Shown here in pieces: positions 23,626 to 31,929 of a stretch of 40,667 nt of DNA. The DNA comes from Rhodanobacteraceae bacterium (GTDB taxonomy: Bacteria; Pseudomonadota; Gammaproteobacteria; Xanthomonadales; Rhodanobacteraceae): NCBI GenBank assembly GCA_027019085.1, contig JALUXG010000046.1, positions 1-40,667 of the forward strand, given 5' to 3'. The notes under the pieces are model-generated. The model saw nothing but the letters and a program-made list of their open reading frames with translations, was not told where the DNA came from and did not search any database. The first letter of the stretch is position 1. The number at the start of each line of letters is the position of its first letter. The translations under genes and the position numbers were made by a program.

Positions 23626-25422
23626 TCATGACTTGTTGTCGGACCGCAGGACGGCCAGGAAAGCTTCCTGGGGAATGTCCACGCGACCGACCTGCTTCAT
23701 GCGTTTCTTGCCTTGCTTCTGTTTTTCGAGAAGTTTCTTCTTGCGGCTGACATCGCCGCCATAGCATTTTGCCAGCACGTTCTTGCGCAGGGCTTTCACC
23801 GTCGATCGCGCAATGATCTGGCCGCCGATCGCCGCCTGGATCGCAACATCGAACTGCTGGCGCGGAATCAGCTCCTTCATCCGGTCCACCAGGTCGCGTC
23901 CACGACGGTCCGCCAGCGATCGATGCACGATCAGGCTCAGGGCATCGACCCGTTCACCATTGATGAGCACATCCACGCGCACGAACGGACCCGGCTCGAA
24001 ACGCTCGAAATGGTAGTCCATCGACGCATAGCCGCGCGAGACCGATTTGAGCCGGTCGAAAAAGTCCAGCACGACCTCTGCCAATGGCAGTTCGTAGCGG
24101 ACCTGGACCTGGGTTCCCAGGTACTGGATGGTCTGCTGCGTACCGCGCTTTTCCTCACACAGGGTGATCACGGCTCCGACGTACTCGGGTGGCGTGAGGA
24201 TGTTGGCGACGATCACCGGCTCGCGGATCTCGCTGACCTGCGGCGAATCGGGCAGTTTGGCCGGATTGTCCAGACTCGCCACTTCGCCATCGCTGCGCAG
24301 GATTTCGTACACCACGGTGGGTGCCGTGGTCACCAGGTCCAGGTTGTACTCGCGTTCCAGACGCTCCTGCACGATCTCCATGTGCAGCATGCCCAGGAAC
24401 CCGCAGCGGAAGCCAAAGCCCATGGCCTCGGACGATTCGGGCTCGAAAAACAGCGCCGCATCATTCAGTCGCAGCTTGTCCAGCGCGTCGCGCAGGGCAG
24501 GATAATCGTCGGAGGCCACCGGGAACAGGCCGGCGAACACGCGTGGCTGCATGTACTGGAAACCGGGAAGCGGTTCGTTCGCGGGATCATTGGCCAGGGT
24601 CAGGGTGTCGCCGACGGGTGCGCCGTGCACATCCTTGATGGCGGCGTTGACCCAGCCGACTTCCCCCGCGCCCAGACGCTCGAGCTTCTTGCGCTTGGGC
24701 GTGAAAACACCGACTTCGTCCACGCCATAGGTACGCCCGGAGGACATCACCTGGATCTTGCTGCCCGGTTTGAGTTCGCCCTGCATCACCCGCACCAGCA
24801 TGACCACGCCGAGGTAGTTGTCGAACCACGAATCGATGATCAGCGCCTGCAGCTTGTCGCTGCCTCTCGGCTGCGGCGGTGGGATGCGACGGACGATCGA
24901 TTCCAGCACCTCGATCACGTTTTCGCCGGTCTTGGCGCTGACAGCGATGGCATCGGCCGCCTCGATGCCGATGACCGCCTCGATCTCGGCCTTGACCTTG
25001 TCCGGATCGGCAGTCGGCAGATCGATCTTGTTCAGCACCGGCACCACCTCCAGCCCCTGCTCCACCGCGGTGTAGCAATTGGCCACCGATTGCGCCTCCA
25101 CGCCCTGGGCAGCGTCAACCACCAGCAAGGCGCCTTCGCAGGCCGAGAGCGATCGGCTGACCTCGTAGGAAAAATCCACATGCCCCGGAGTGTCGATGAA
25201 ATTGAGCTGGTAGGTCTTGCCGTCGCGCGCGGTATACGGCAGCGACACCGCCTGTGACTTGATGGTGATACCGCGTTCACGCTCGATCGGGTTGTTGTCC
25301 AGGACCTGCTCGGCCATTTCGCGCTGGGTCAGGCCACCGCACAACTGGATGATGCGGTCGGCCAGCGTCGACTTGCCGTGGTCGACGTGGGCGATGATGG
25401 AGAAATTGCGGATGTGTTCCAT
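23626..25422 (-). CDS. lepA: Elongation factor 4 (LepA)
   Basis: LepA is a ribosome-associated translational GTPase implicated in back-translocation or initiation. The 598-residue protein is full length. G1 is [10 protein letters not shown], switch II is [11 protein letters not shown], and G4 is NKIDLPTAD. The typical C-terminal domain carries [20 protein letters not shown]. The start at 25422 is only 36 bp downstream (in transcription direction) of a hairpin plus T-run. Its own promoter must therefore overlap the terminator, or transcription reads through from mucD. It heads the lepA-lepB-rnc-era block. Confidence 0.98.
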   Translation of the reverse strand: MEHIRNFSIIAHVDHGKSTLADRIIQLCGGLTQREMAEQVLDNNPIERERGITIKSQAVSLPYTARDGKTYQLNFIDTPGHVDFSYEVSRSLSACEGALLVVDAAQGVEAQSVANCYTAVEQGLEVVPVLNKIDLPTADPDKVKAEIEAVIGIEAADAIAVSAKTGENVIEVLESIVRRIPPPQPRGSDKLQALIIDSWFDNYLGVVMLVRVMQGELKPGSKIQVMSSGRTYGVDEVGVFTPKRKKLERLGAGEVGWVNAAIKDVHGAPVGDTLTLANDPANEPLPGFQYMQPRVFAGLFPVASDDYPALRDALDKLRLNDAALFFEPESSEAMGFGFRCGFLGMLHMEIVQERLEREYNLDLVTTAPTVVYEILRSDGEVASLDNPAKLPDSPQVSEIREPVIVANILTPPEYVGAVITLCEEKRGTQQTIQYLGTQVQVRYELPLAEVVLDFFDRLKSVSRGYASMDYHFERFEPGPFVRVDVLINGERVDALSLIVHRSLADRRGRDLVDRMKELIPRQQFDVAIQAAIGGQIIARSTVKALRKNVLAKCYGGDVSRKKKLLEKQKQGKKRMKQVGRVDIPQEAFLAVLRSDNKS

Positions 25423-25457
25423 GGACGAGCGGCTACCGGAATGCCCGTGTGCGGGAC

Positions 25458-25488
25458 AAAAAATACGCCGCCCGGGCTTGCGGGCGGC
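25458..25488 (-). terminator. Terminator or attenuator upstream of lepA
   Basis: GCCGCCCG (25467-25474) pairs with CGGGCGGC (25481-25488) over a six-base loop and is followed on the minus strand by TATTTTTT. It lies between mucD and lepA, just 36 bp before the lepA start. Both orders are possible: terminator for mucD, or a regulatory hairpin in the lepA leader. Confidence 0.7.
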
Positions 25489-25548
25489 AGCAATCGCGCA
25501 TTATCGCATGAAACCCGGCCCATTCCGGCACGCCTCGTGTCCGGGGAA

Positions 25549-25587
25549 AACAGGCGGTCCGCGACAGACAGGTGTCAGCGGACCGCC
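25549..25587 (-). terminator. Terminator immediately after mucD
   Basis: A ten-base-pair perfect stem (25553-25562 with 25578-25587), extended inwards by GACA/TGTC, begins ten bases after the mucD stop and is followed on the minus strand by CTGTTTTCC. With the hairpin at 25458-25488 it forms a tandem pair. Confidence 0.65.
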
Positions 25588-25596
25588 CGTGCCATC

Positions 25597-27033
25597 TCAG
25601 TTGCCCTTGTCCCCCGAGCCCACCGTCACGGTGACGAAGGCCGTGGCGCCGCGCCGGTCACGCACCAGCAGCATGACCGTGCTGCCGGGCTTGTAGGCCG
25701 CGGCCAGTTTGTCGAACTGGCTCACGCTGCGGACCTTGTCACGACCGATCATCAACACCACGTCTCCCGGCTCAAGACCGGCTTCGGCGGCGTTCTGCCC
25801 GTTGACCTGGCGGATCACCACACCGCCATCGGACGCACCCAGGCCCAGCATCTGACGCTGGTCGGCGGTGATGTTGCCCACCGTGAAGCCAAGCTTCGAG
25901 GTCGAACCCATCATGGCCTGGGCATACTGCTCGCTGCCGTTGCCCTTGAGCGTGCCGAGCTTGACCTTGATGGTCATCAGCTTGCCGTCGCGAAAGACCT
26001 TGAGCGCGGTTTCAGTCCCCGGCGCCGTGGCCGCCACCAGGGGCGGCAGGTCGTTGGCGGAATTCACCTCATGCCCGTCGAAGCCCAGAATCACATCGCC
26101 AACCTTCAAGCCGGCACGGGCACCCGGACCACCGGGCACCACGGCATTGACCAATGCCCCGCGGATATCGCTCAGGCCCAGCGCCTTGGCCGTGGCGTCA
26201 TCCACGTTCTGGATGGTCACGCCGATCATGCCGCGGCGCACATGCCCGGTGGTCTTGAGCTGGTGCACCACGTTCATGGCCAGGTCGATGGGAATCGAGA
26301 ACGAGATGCCCATGTAGCCGCCGGAATTGGAAAAGATCTGCGAATTGATCCCCACCACCTTGCCCTGCATGTTGAACAGCGGGCCGCCGGAGTTGCCGCG
26401 GTTGATCGGCACGTCCGTCTGGATGAACGAGGTATAGGGTTGGTCCTGACGCCCCAGGTTGCGCCCGACAGCGCTGACGATGCCCTGGGTCACGGTGTAG
26501 TCGAAACCGAACGGCGAACCGATCGCCAACACCCACTGGCCCGGCTTGAGCTTGCTGGAATCGCCGATGGTCACGGCCGGAAGGTCGTGGGCCTTGATCT
26601 TCAGCAGGGCGATGTCATAGAGCTTGTCCGAACCGACCACCTTGGCGGTGAAGGTGCGGCGGTCCTGAAGGCGGACAGTGACCTTGTTGGCACCGGCCAC
26701 CACATGGTCATTGGTCAGTATGTAGCCGTCGCTGGAGATGATGAAACCCGACCCCAGCGAGATGTGTGCCTGATCCTGTGGCGGCGGCATCATCGGTGCA
26801 CCAAAGAACCGGCGGAAGATCTCCGGCATGGGAACCTGCTGCGGACCCTGTTGCGGTCCCTGGATCTGGACCGGTGCGCTTTTGCTGCCGTCGTATTTGG
26901 CTTCCACATGCACGACTGCCGGCGCATTTTTTGCCACGATGGCCGTGAAATCAGGCAACTGCCCGGCCTGGGCACCGATGACAAACAGCATCAGGGCCAT
27001 GGCGGCGCCAAGACGAATGAACAGGACTCTCAT
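25597..27033 (-). CDS. mucD: Periplasmic serine protease, DegP/MucD type
   Basis: This 478-residue HtrA protease degrades or refolds misfolded envelope proteins. It has a signal peptide (VLFIRLGAAMALMLFVIGAQAG), a Gln/Pro-rich stretch (about 58-90), and a trypsin-like domain with His110 (TNDHVVAG), Asp140 (LYDIALLK) and Ser215 (RGNSGGPLF). Two PDZ domains follow (RRGMIGVTIQNV onward, and KLGFTVGNIT onward). ATG at 27033 has an AGGAGG site upstream; the longer frame to 27156 is unlikely. Being directly downstream of rpoE-rseA, it is expected to be a sigma-E operon member. Confidence 0.96.
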   Translation of the reverse strand: MRVLFIRLGAAMALMLFVIGAQAGQLPDFTAIVAKNAPAVVHVEAKYDGSKSAPVQIQGPQQGPQQVPMPEIFRRFFGAPMMPPPQDQAHISLGSGFIISSDGYILTNDHVVAGANKVTVRLQDRRTFTAKVVGSDKLYDIALLKIKAHDLPAVTIGDSSKLKPGQWVLAIGSPFGFDYTVTQGIVSAVGRNLGRQDQPYTSFIQTDVPINRGNSGGPLFNMQGKVVGINSQIFSNSGGYMGISFSIPIDLAMNVVHQLKTTGHVRRGMIGVTIQNVDDATAKALGLSDIRGALVNAVVPGGPGARAGLKVGDVILGFDGHEVNSANDLPPLVAATAPGTETALKVFRDGKLMTIKVKLGTLKGNGSEQYAQAMMGSTSKLGFTVGNITADQRQMLGLGASDGGVVIRQVNGQNAAEAGLEPGDVVLMIGRDKVRSVSQFDKLAAAYKPGSTVMLLVRDRRGATAFVTVTVGSGDKGN

Positions 27034-27155
27034 GGAGTAAGGCCTCCTGGAATGGATTGCTGGACGGAAATCAGAGTCGGCGCAGGCTGCCGGACTCATC
27101 AGGCTGGATTGCCTGCCAAGAGCCACCACACGGCCGGTCAGGCAAACCACTCGCA

Positions 27156-27173
27156 CCGGAACGACCGTTCCGG
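27156..27173 (-). other. Hairpin in the rseA-mucD intergenic gap
   Basis: CCGGAAC (27156-27162) pairs with GTTCCGG (27167-27173) over GACC, just after the rseA stop. There is no T-run. It could be a processing or stability element between the regulator and protease cistrons. Confidence 0.35.
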
Positions 27174-27183
27174 CGAATAGGTA

Positions 27184-27879
27184 TCAATGCGAACCGGACG
27201 CGGACGGAAGGCGTCCGGAAGGTGGCATCATGGGTGCGCTCCAGCGTCCATCGACGCCGCGCTGGAAAACCTGCGGCGTGGGCGCATTCCCGTATGCCGG
27301 GTACGGATACCCGCGCAATTGCATGTACGGAGCCATGTTGCGTGAATAGGTGGCCGGCATCAGCGTGTCACCACGCATCCGGCCATCGAGAAAACTGGCG
27401 GCCGCCGGCTGCGCCATCAGGGCAACCGGGGACGAGGGCGTCAGCCAGCGGGGGGCTTCGGCGGCCGAACGCACCGGCTGGCTCGCAAGGGTGCGGGCCG
27501 GGACCTGCGTGGCCGATGCCTGGACCGGCGGCGAAGGGCGATCTCCCGGTGCCGTCGGTCGCGCCACCATCAGGGCCATGGCGGCGACACTGGCCGCAAT
27601 AGCGCCGCCAGCGGACCAGTGTAGCCAGCGCCGTTCGGCTCCCGTGCGCGCGGCCGTACGAGGCTCCAGGGAGCCCATGACACGCTCGGCAAAATCACCG
27701 GACGCCACCGCATCCAGTTCGCCGCGCAGGCAGGCGCGGGTCAGGTGGTAGCCGGACCATGACAGCCGCAAACCGGCATCGGTCTCGACACGGCGCAGCA
27801 TGAAGCGGACCTGGTCGCCGGCCAGCTCGCCATCGGCGAAGGCGGACAGGTTCTCGCGGTGGGCCTGGTTCATGTTCAC
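27184..27879 (-). CDS. rseA: Sigma-E anti-sigma factor RseA family
   Basis: A 231-residue single-pass membrane anti-sigma factor. The cytoplasmic N-terminal domain (about 1-55: NLSAFADGELAGDQVRFML, then W-SGYHLTRACLRGE) matches the RseA sigma-binding domain. A membrane segment lies at about 89-106 (SAGGAIAASVAAMALMVA). The periplasmic part ends in a tail rich in Pro, Tyr, Met and Arg. Translation probably starts at the GTG at 27879, which overlaps the rpoE stop (GTGA); an ATG two codons later is an alternative. No RseB gene lies between it and mucD, so the periplasmic sensing arm is reduced or located elsewhere. Confidence 0.9.
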   Translation of the reverse strand: MNMNQAHRENLSAFADGELAGDQVRFMLRRVETDAGLRLSWSGYHLTRACLRGELDAVASGDFAERVMGSLEPRTAARTGAERRWLHWSAGGAIAASVAAMALMVARPTAPGDRPSPPVQASATQVPARTLASQPVRSAAEAPRWLTPSSPVALMAQPAAASFLDGRMRGDTLMPATYSRNMAPYMQLRGYPYPAYGNAPTPQVFQRGVDGRWSAPMMPPSGRLPSASGSH

Positions 27880-28466
27880 GATTCCTCGCGATGTGACAAC
27901 AAGGGACGCAACTGCCGGTCAATGGCCTCGCGCGCCCGAAAAATGCGGGAACGCACGGTACCGATCGGGCAATCCATGGCCTGGGAAATCTCCTCGTAGC
28001 TGAGACCGTCCACTTCCCGCAGGGTAATGGCGGTGCGCAGCTCTTCCGGCAGCTCTTGGACAGCCGAATACACGGTTTGTTCCACCTCTTCGCGCATCAT
28101 TTCGCGTTCAGGGGTGGCGGTTTCATACAGGCGGTCCGCAGCCGGCCCGTACAGGGCGTCCTCGATGGCCACATCATCGGCAGGTGGACGCCGTCCCCGC
28201 GCCACCAGATGGTTTTTCGCCGTGTTCACGGCAATCTTGTACATCCAGGTGTAGAACGCGCTGTCGCCGCGAAACGAGCCAATGGCGCGCCATGCGCGCA
28301 CGAACGCCTCCTGCGCCACGTCCTCGCATTCGCTGCGGTCGGAAACATAGCGCATGATGAGCCCGATCACCTTGTGCTGGTATTTGCGCACCAGCAGATC
28401 GAACGCGCTCCTGTCGCCCTTTTGCACCCGCTCGACAAGCGCGCGGTCCAGTTCGTTCTCGCCCAT
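27876..28466 (-). CDS. rpoE: RNA polymerase sigma factor, sigma-E/AlgU type
   Basis: A 196-residue ECF sigma factor governing the envelope-stress response. Region 2 contains RYVSDRSECEDVAQEAFVRAWRAIGSFRGDSAFYTW and YKIAVNTAKN. Region 4 contains LPEELRTAITLREVDGLSYEEISQAMDCPIGTVRSRIFRAREAI. The ATG at 28466 follows AGGAGAAA; the longer frame to 28589 lacks similarity. It opens the rpoE-rseA-mucD unit. The 150 bp upstream should contain its promoter; I could not find a convincing autoregulatory GAACTT/TCTGA-type pair at correct spacing. Confidence 0.97.
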   Translation of the reverse strand: MGENELDRALVERVQKGDRSAFDLLVRKYQHKVIGLIMRYVSDRSECEDVAQEAFVRAWRAIGSFRGDSAFYTWMYKIAVNTAKNHLVARGRRPPADDVAIEDALYGPAADRLYETATPEREMMREEVEQTVYSAVQELPEELRTAITLREVDGLSYEEISQAMDCPIGTVRSRIFRAREAIDRQLRPLLSHREES

Positions 28467-28616
28467 GCCGGGCCTTTCTCCTCTGCGGCCGTTCTGACCG
28501 CGATCGTGTCCGGTCCGCGCCCGGCATCGACGTTGCGGTCGACACGCGCCATCCAGACTGTGACCGGCAATACCGGCCGGAGTTCGCATCGAGGATGGGG
28601 GCGGTCCCGCGCAGGG

Positions 28617-31244
28617 TCAAGCTTCCGTCTGCAGCTTGCTACGGGCGCCGGCATGTTCACTCGTGCCGCCATGCCCGAACACCCGCTGACGTTCGGCCAG
28701 CATGCGATCGAACGCCTGCGCCGGCAGCGGACGGCAGAAAAGATAGCCCTGCACTTCGTCGCAATGGTGTTCACGCAGGAAATGCAAGTGCGGCTCGATC
28801 TCCACACCTTCGGCCACCACGTCCCGGTTGAGGCTGTGCGCCATGTCGATGGTGGCCTTCACGATGGCCTCGTCGTCCGGATCCACGCCGATGTTGCGCA
28901 CGAAACTCTGGTCGATCTTGATCCGGCGCGCGGGCAAACGGCGCAGGTAGTCCAGCGAAGCATGGCCGGTGCCGAAATCATCGATGGCAATATGGCAACC
29001 GGTCTCGTGCAGGGCCTCGAGAGTCTCGATCAGGTTCGACACCGACTTCATGCTGATGCTCTCGGTGATCTCCAGTTCCAGGCTCTCCGGATCCAGTCCG
29101 CTTTCCTCCAGCGCAGCGATCACGACCTGTGACAGGTTTTTCTGCCGCAACTGCACACCGGACAGATTCACGCCGATCCGCAAACGCAAGCCGTACCGTT
29201 GCTGCCATGCGCGGGCATCGGCGCACGCGGTGCGCAGCACATACTCGCCAATGCCGACGATAAGCCCGGTTTCCTCGGCCAGGGGAATGAAGAAGCCCGG
29301 GCTGATCATGCCCAGTTCCGGGTGCTCCCAGCGGACCAGTGCCTCCATGCCGACGATGTCCTCGGTCTTCACATCGATCTGCGGTTGGTAGTAGACCCGC
29401 AGCTCACCGTTGTCCTCGGCCTTGCGCAGGTTGCCTTCCAGCGCGATGCGTTGCTGGTTGGTTTCCTCGCGGGCGGCCTGGTACACCTGGAAATTGTTGC
29501 GCCCCATGCCCTTGGCGTTGTACATGGCCACGTCCGCGCATTTGAGCAGATCTTCGGACGTGGACGCATCGTCGGGATAGAAGCTGACACCGATCGACGT
29601 GGTGATGCGCAGCTCCGTGCCGTCATCGAGCGTCAGCGGCACTTCCATGAGGTTGACGATCTTCTCGGCAACGCGCTTGACGTCATCGCGCTGGGTAATG
29701 TGGCGCAGGATGACGGTGAACTCGTCCCCGGCATAGCGCGCTACCGTATCCGAGCCGCGTACCGACTTGCGCAGCCGCTGGGCCACGGCATGCAGCACCT
29801 TGTCGCCGACCGAATGACCAAGCGAGTCATTGATGTTCTTGAAACGGTCCAGGTCGACGAACAGCACGGCGAACATCTCGCCCGTGCGACGCGCTTCGCG
29901 CAGCGTGGTTTCAAGACGGTCGTTGAACAGCAGGCGATTGGGCAGATGGGTCAGGCCGTCCTGCAATCCCCTGGCGCGCCCCTGCTCGCGTGCACGCTGC
30001 AATTCCAGGTCAAAGCCAAAACGTGCTGCAGCGACCCGCAGGGTTTCGGCCAGCAGGGGTCGACTGCGCCAGGAATCGCGTGAGCCGATCAACAATGCAC
30101 CAAGCACATTGCGCCGCTCGTCCAGCAGCGGGAGGCCGGCAAAGGCGCCAAAGCCCATGCGGGCGATGAATGCATCGCCTTGCGCCACCTGGGGGGTGAT
30201 GGCCGGCAGCAGGATCTGGCGACCGTCAAGCACCAGCTTCAGGCTGCCACCCTGCATGGGGTCGCAATCCGCATCGGGTACATGCCGACGCAACTCGCGG
30301 GTCAGCAATTGCGGGCCGTCGTCGATCTCGGGACGGGCCGAATACACGGCCACGTAATCCAGTTGCAGAAGGTCGGCCAGCATTCGGGCCGAGGCGCTCA
30401 TCCTGTCCTCGCCCTTGCCCGTGGCCTGCATGCGGGCGAGCAGGCCGAGGGCCAAGCGCGCCGATTCCAGTTCACGACGATCGCGCAGGCTTGCCATCAA
30501 CTGCAGCCGCGAGCCGCGTGTCACCGGACGCACGCTGACATCGACCATATCCGCTTCGCCGGTTACCCGTGAACGACTGCAGCGGCGACGGGCCGCCCCC
30601 TCCTTCACCGCCGTCTCGCACAGCCGGGCGAACTGGTTCCTGCCCATGCCCAGAAGGGAGGATGCATCCTTGCCCCTGACCCGTGCTGCGGTGAACCCGG
30701 AGCCGCGTTCGTATGCCGGGTTGGCGTCCAGCACCTGACCGCTCTCGGGATCGATCATCAGTAATTCGTCTTCGTTGCACTCGTAGACAAAACGATAGGT
30801 ATCGGCCACCGGATCGGGTGACGAGAGCGAAGGCGGTGCGCTTGCCTTGGCGGCCAGCACGGCCAGCAGCTTGGCGCGCACTTCACCCGCATCGACGGGA
30901 CTGCGCAACCAGTCATCCACCCCATCGGGTACCCGGTGGTAGCCCCAGGCACGCTGCAAGGGATCTGCGCTGACGATACCCAGCACATGCGCGCGTGCCG
31001 TTCCCGGCGCGCTGCGCAGGTATTTGCAGAGCGCCACGTTTTCGAGGGCATCGCCGTGGAATTCAACAATTGCGACATGCAGGACGGCATCTTCCTCCAG
31101 CAGTTTGCGGGCCTGGGCTGCATCGCGTGCGGTATGCAGCGTGCCCAGACCCTGGCCATCCAGGGCATCGAACAGGATCCGGCGATCATCCCGGTCCGCG
31201 GCGACGACTAGCACATGTGGAGACCATTTGCCGAACATCGTCAT
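28617..31244 (-). CDS. Pseudo-receiver/PAS/GAF/GGDEF/EAL cyclic-di-GMP protein
   Basis: An 875-residue cytoplasmic signalling protein. Numbered from an ATG three codons further upstream, the domains are: receiver-like (about 10-130), PAS (about 150-255), GAF (about 270-425), GGDEF (about 430-590) and EAL (about 605-850). The active-site loop reads AGDEF (508-512), a variant found in active cyclases, with an inhibitory RxxD site five residues before it (R499-D502). The EAL part keeps its set: EAL 637-639, N696, D758/D759, the EGVE motif and QGYLF. Both synthesis and hydrolysis of c-di-GMP are possible. In the receiver the phospho-acceptor position is Glu64 (AIVEFHGD) and the usual KP reads SP, so it probably is not phosphorylated. 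ATG at 31244 overlaps the upstream stop (ATGA). Confidence 0.92.
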   Translation of the reverse strand: MTMFGKWSPHVLVVAADRDDRRILFDALDGQGLGTLHTARDAAQARKLLEEDAVLHVAIVEFHGDALENVALCKYLRSAPGTARAHVLGIVSADPLQRAWGYHRVPDGVDDWLRSPVDAGEVRAKLLAVLAAKASAPPSLSSPDPVADTYRFVYECNEDELLMIDPESGQVLDANPAYERGSGFTAARVRGKDASSLLGMGRNQFARLCETAVKEGAARRRCSRSRVTGEADMVDVSVRPVTRGSRLQLMASLRDRRELESARLALGLLARMQATGKGEDRMSASARMLADLLQLDYVAVYSARPEIDDGPQLLTRELRRHVPDADCDPMQGGSLKLVLDGRQILLPAITPQVAQGDAFIARMGFGAFAGLPLLDERRNVLGALLIGSRDSWRSRPLLAETLRVAAARFGFDLELQRAREQGRARGLQDGLTHLPNRLLFNDRLETTLREARRTGEMFAVLFVDLDRFKNINDSLGHSVGDKVLHAVAQRLRKSVRGSDTVARYAGDEFTVILRHITQRDDVKRVAEKIVNLMEVPLTLDDGTELRITTSIGVSFYPDDASTSEDLLKCADVAMYNAKGMGRNNFQVYQAAREETNQQRIALEGNLRKAEDNGELRVYYQPQIDVKTEDIVGMEALVRWEHPELGMISPGFFIPLAEETGLIVGIGEYVLRTACADARAWQQRYGLRLRIGVNLSGVQLRQKNLSQVVIAALEESGLDPESLELEITESISMKSVSNLIETLEALHETGCHIAIDDFGTGHASLDYLRRLPARRIKIDQSFVRNIGVDPDDEAIVKATIDMAHSLNRDVVAEGVEIEPHLHFLREHHCDEVQGYLFCRPLPAQAFDRMLAERQRVFGHGGTSEHAGARSKLQTEA

Positions 31245-31720
31245 ACCACCCATCGCCCGTCGCGCAGGCGCGGCCTGGAACCTGCAGCCTGGCCGCCCAG
31301 GAGCGTCGCCATGTCTTCCAGGGACTGGATCACCGCATCATCGTCGGTCAGGAACACCACCCTTCGAACCTGTTCGGATGGTGTACGCGAAAGCTTGCGC
31401 AACAGCAGGTGGTCGGCAGCACTGAACTTGCCCCGCACGCCGGTCATCAGATAGATCCCGAAATGCATGCTTTGCAGGACATAGCGCAAGGTGTCGCCCA
31501 CCCGGCGGCAGCCGGGTACCCTGACCTCGACCTCGCGCAGGCTTTTCAGGCCCTGATCGGGATGCCAGACATAGACCGCCTGCCCGCTGCGGCGTGCTAC
31601 CGAGCGGAACTGATCGACGAGCAGGCCCGCCTGCTCGGTACGCAACACGACCAGAACGGTACCGGCATCCACAATCTCTTCGAGGGTGTCCGAACCCGGC
31701 TGAAACCCTGCTGCTTCCAT
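31241..31720 (-). CDS. Small protein of unknown function coupled to the GGDEF/EAL gene
   Basis: I do not recognise this 159-residue protein with certainty. It has alternating beta strands and helices: TVLVVLRTEQAGLLVDQF, GQAVYVWHPDQGLKSL, FGIYLMTGVRG and RRVVFLTDDDAVIQSLED. This order resembles the degenerate P-loop-like N-terminal domain of Ycf46-type AAA proteins, without any Walker A motif or AAA module. That likeness is by eye. There is no signal peptide or membrane segment. ATG at 31720 is chosen; codons upstream to 31834 look non-coding. Its stop overlaps the start of the cyclic-di-GMP gene, so the two are translationally coupled and may work together. Confidence 0.75.
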   Translation of the reverse strand: MEAAGFQPGSDTLEEIVDAGTVLVVLRTEQAGLLVDQFRSVARRSGQAVYVWHPDQGLKSLREVEVRVPGCRRVGDTLRYVLQSMHFGIYLMTGVRGKFSAADHLLLRKLSRTPSEQVRRVVFLTDDDAVIQSLEDMATLLGGQAAGSRPRLRDGRWVV

Positions 31721-31929
31721 GGTCTTGCGCGCTACCCCGAATTGCCACCACGCAACACCGACCCCTGTCGCGGCTGCGTCGCCAGCACAGCATAAGGGAT
31801 GCGCACATGCCGCGCACGACCTGCTGTCCCGCAAAAGGTCATGGCATTCAGTCTGCGATCACGACGATCTCGCATTCACCACCTCTGCGCGGTATCGTGA
31901 GTCCTCCCGACGGCTGCCTAGACGTGCAT

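Noticed and set aside
23713-25257. 514-residue plus-strand ORF opposite lepA
   Set aside because: It is antisense to a clearly real, full-length LepA; its His/Gln/Arg-rich composition is the usual shadow of GC-rich coding DNA.
25378-27180. 600-residue plus-strand ORF opposite mucD
   Set aside because: Antisense shadow of the MucD gene with no recognisable domain.
28467-28616. A sigma-E autoregulatory promoter upstream of rpoE
   Set aside because: A GAACTC and a GTCTGG-like element exist on the minus strand, but their spacing is several bases too long for a sigma-E promoter.
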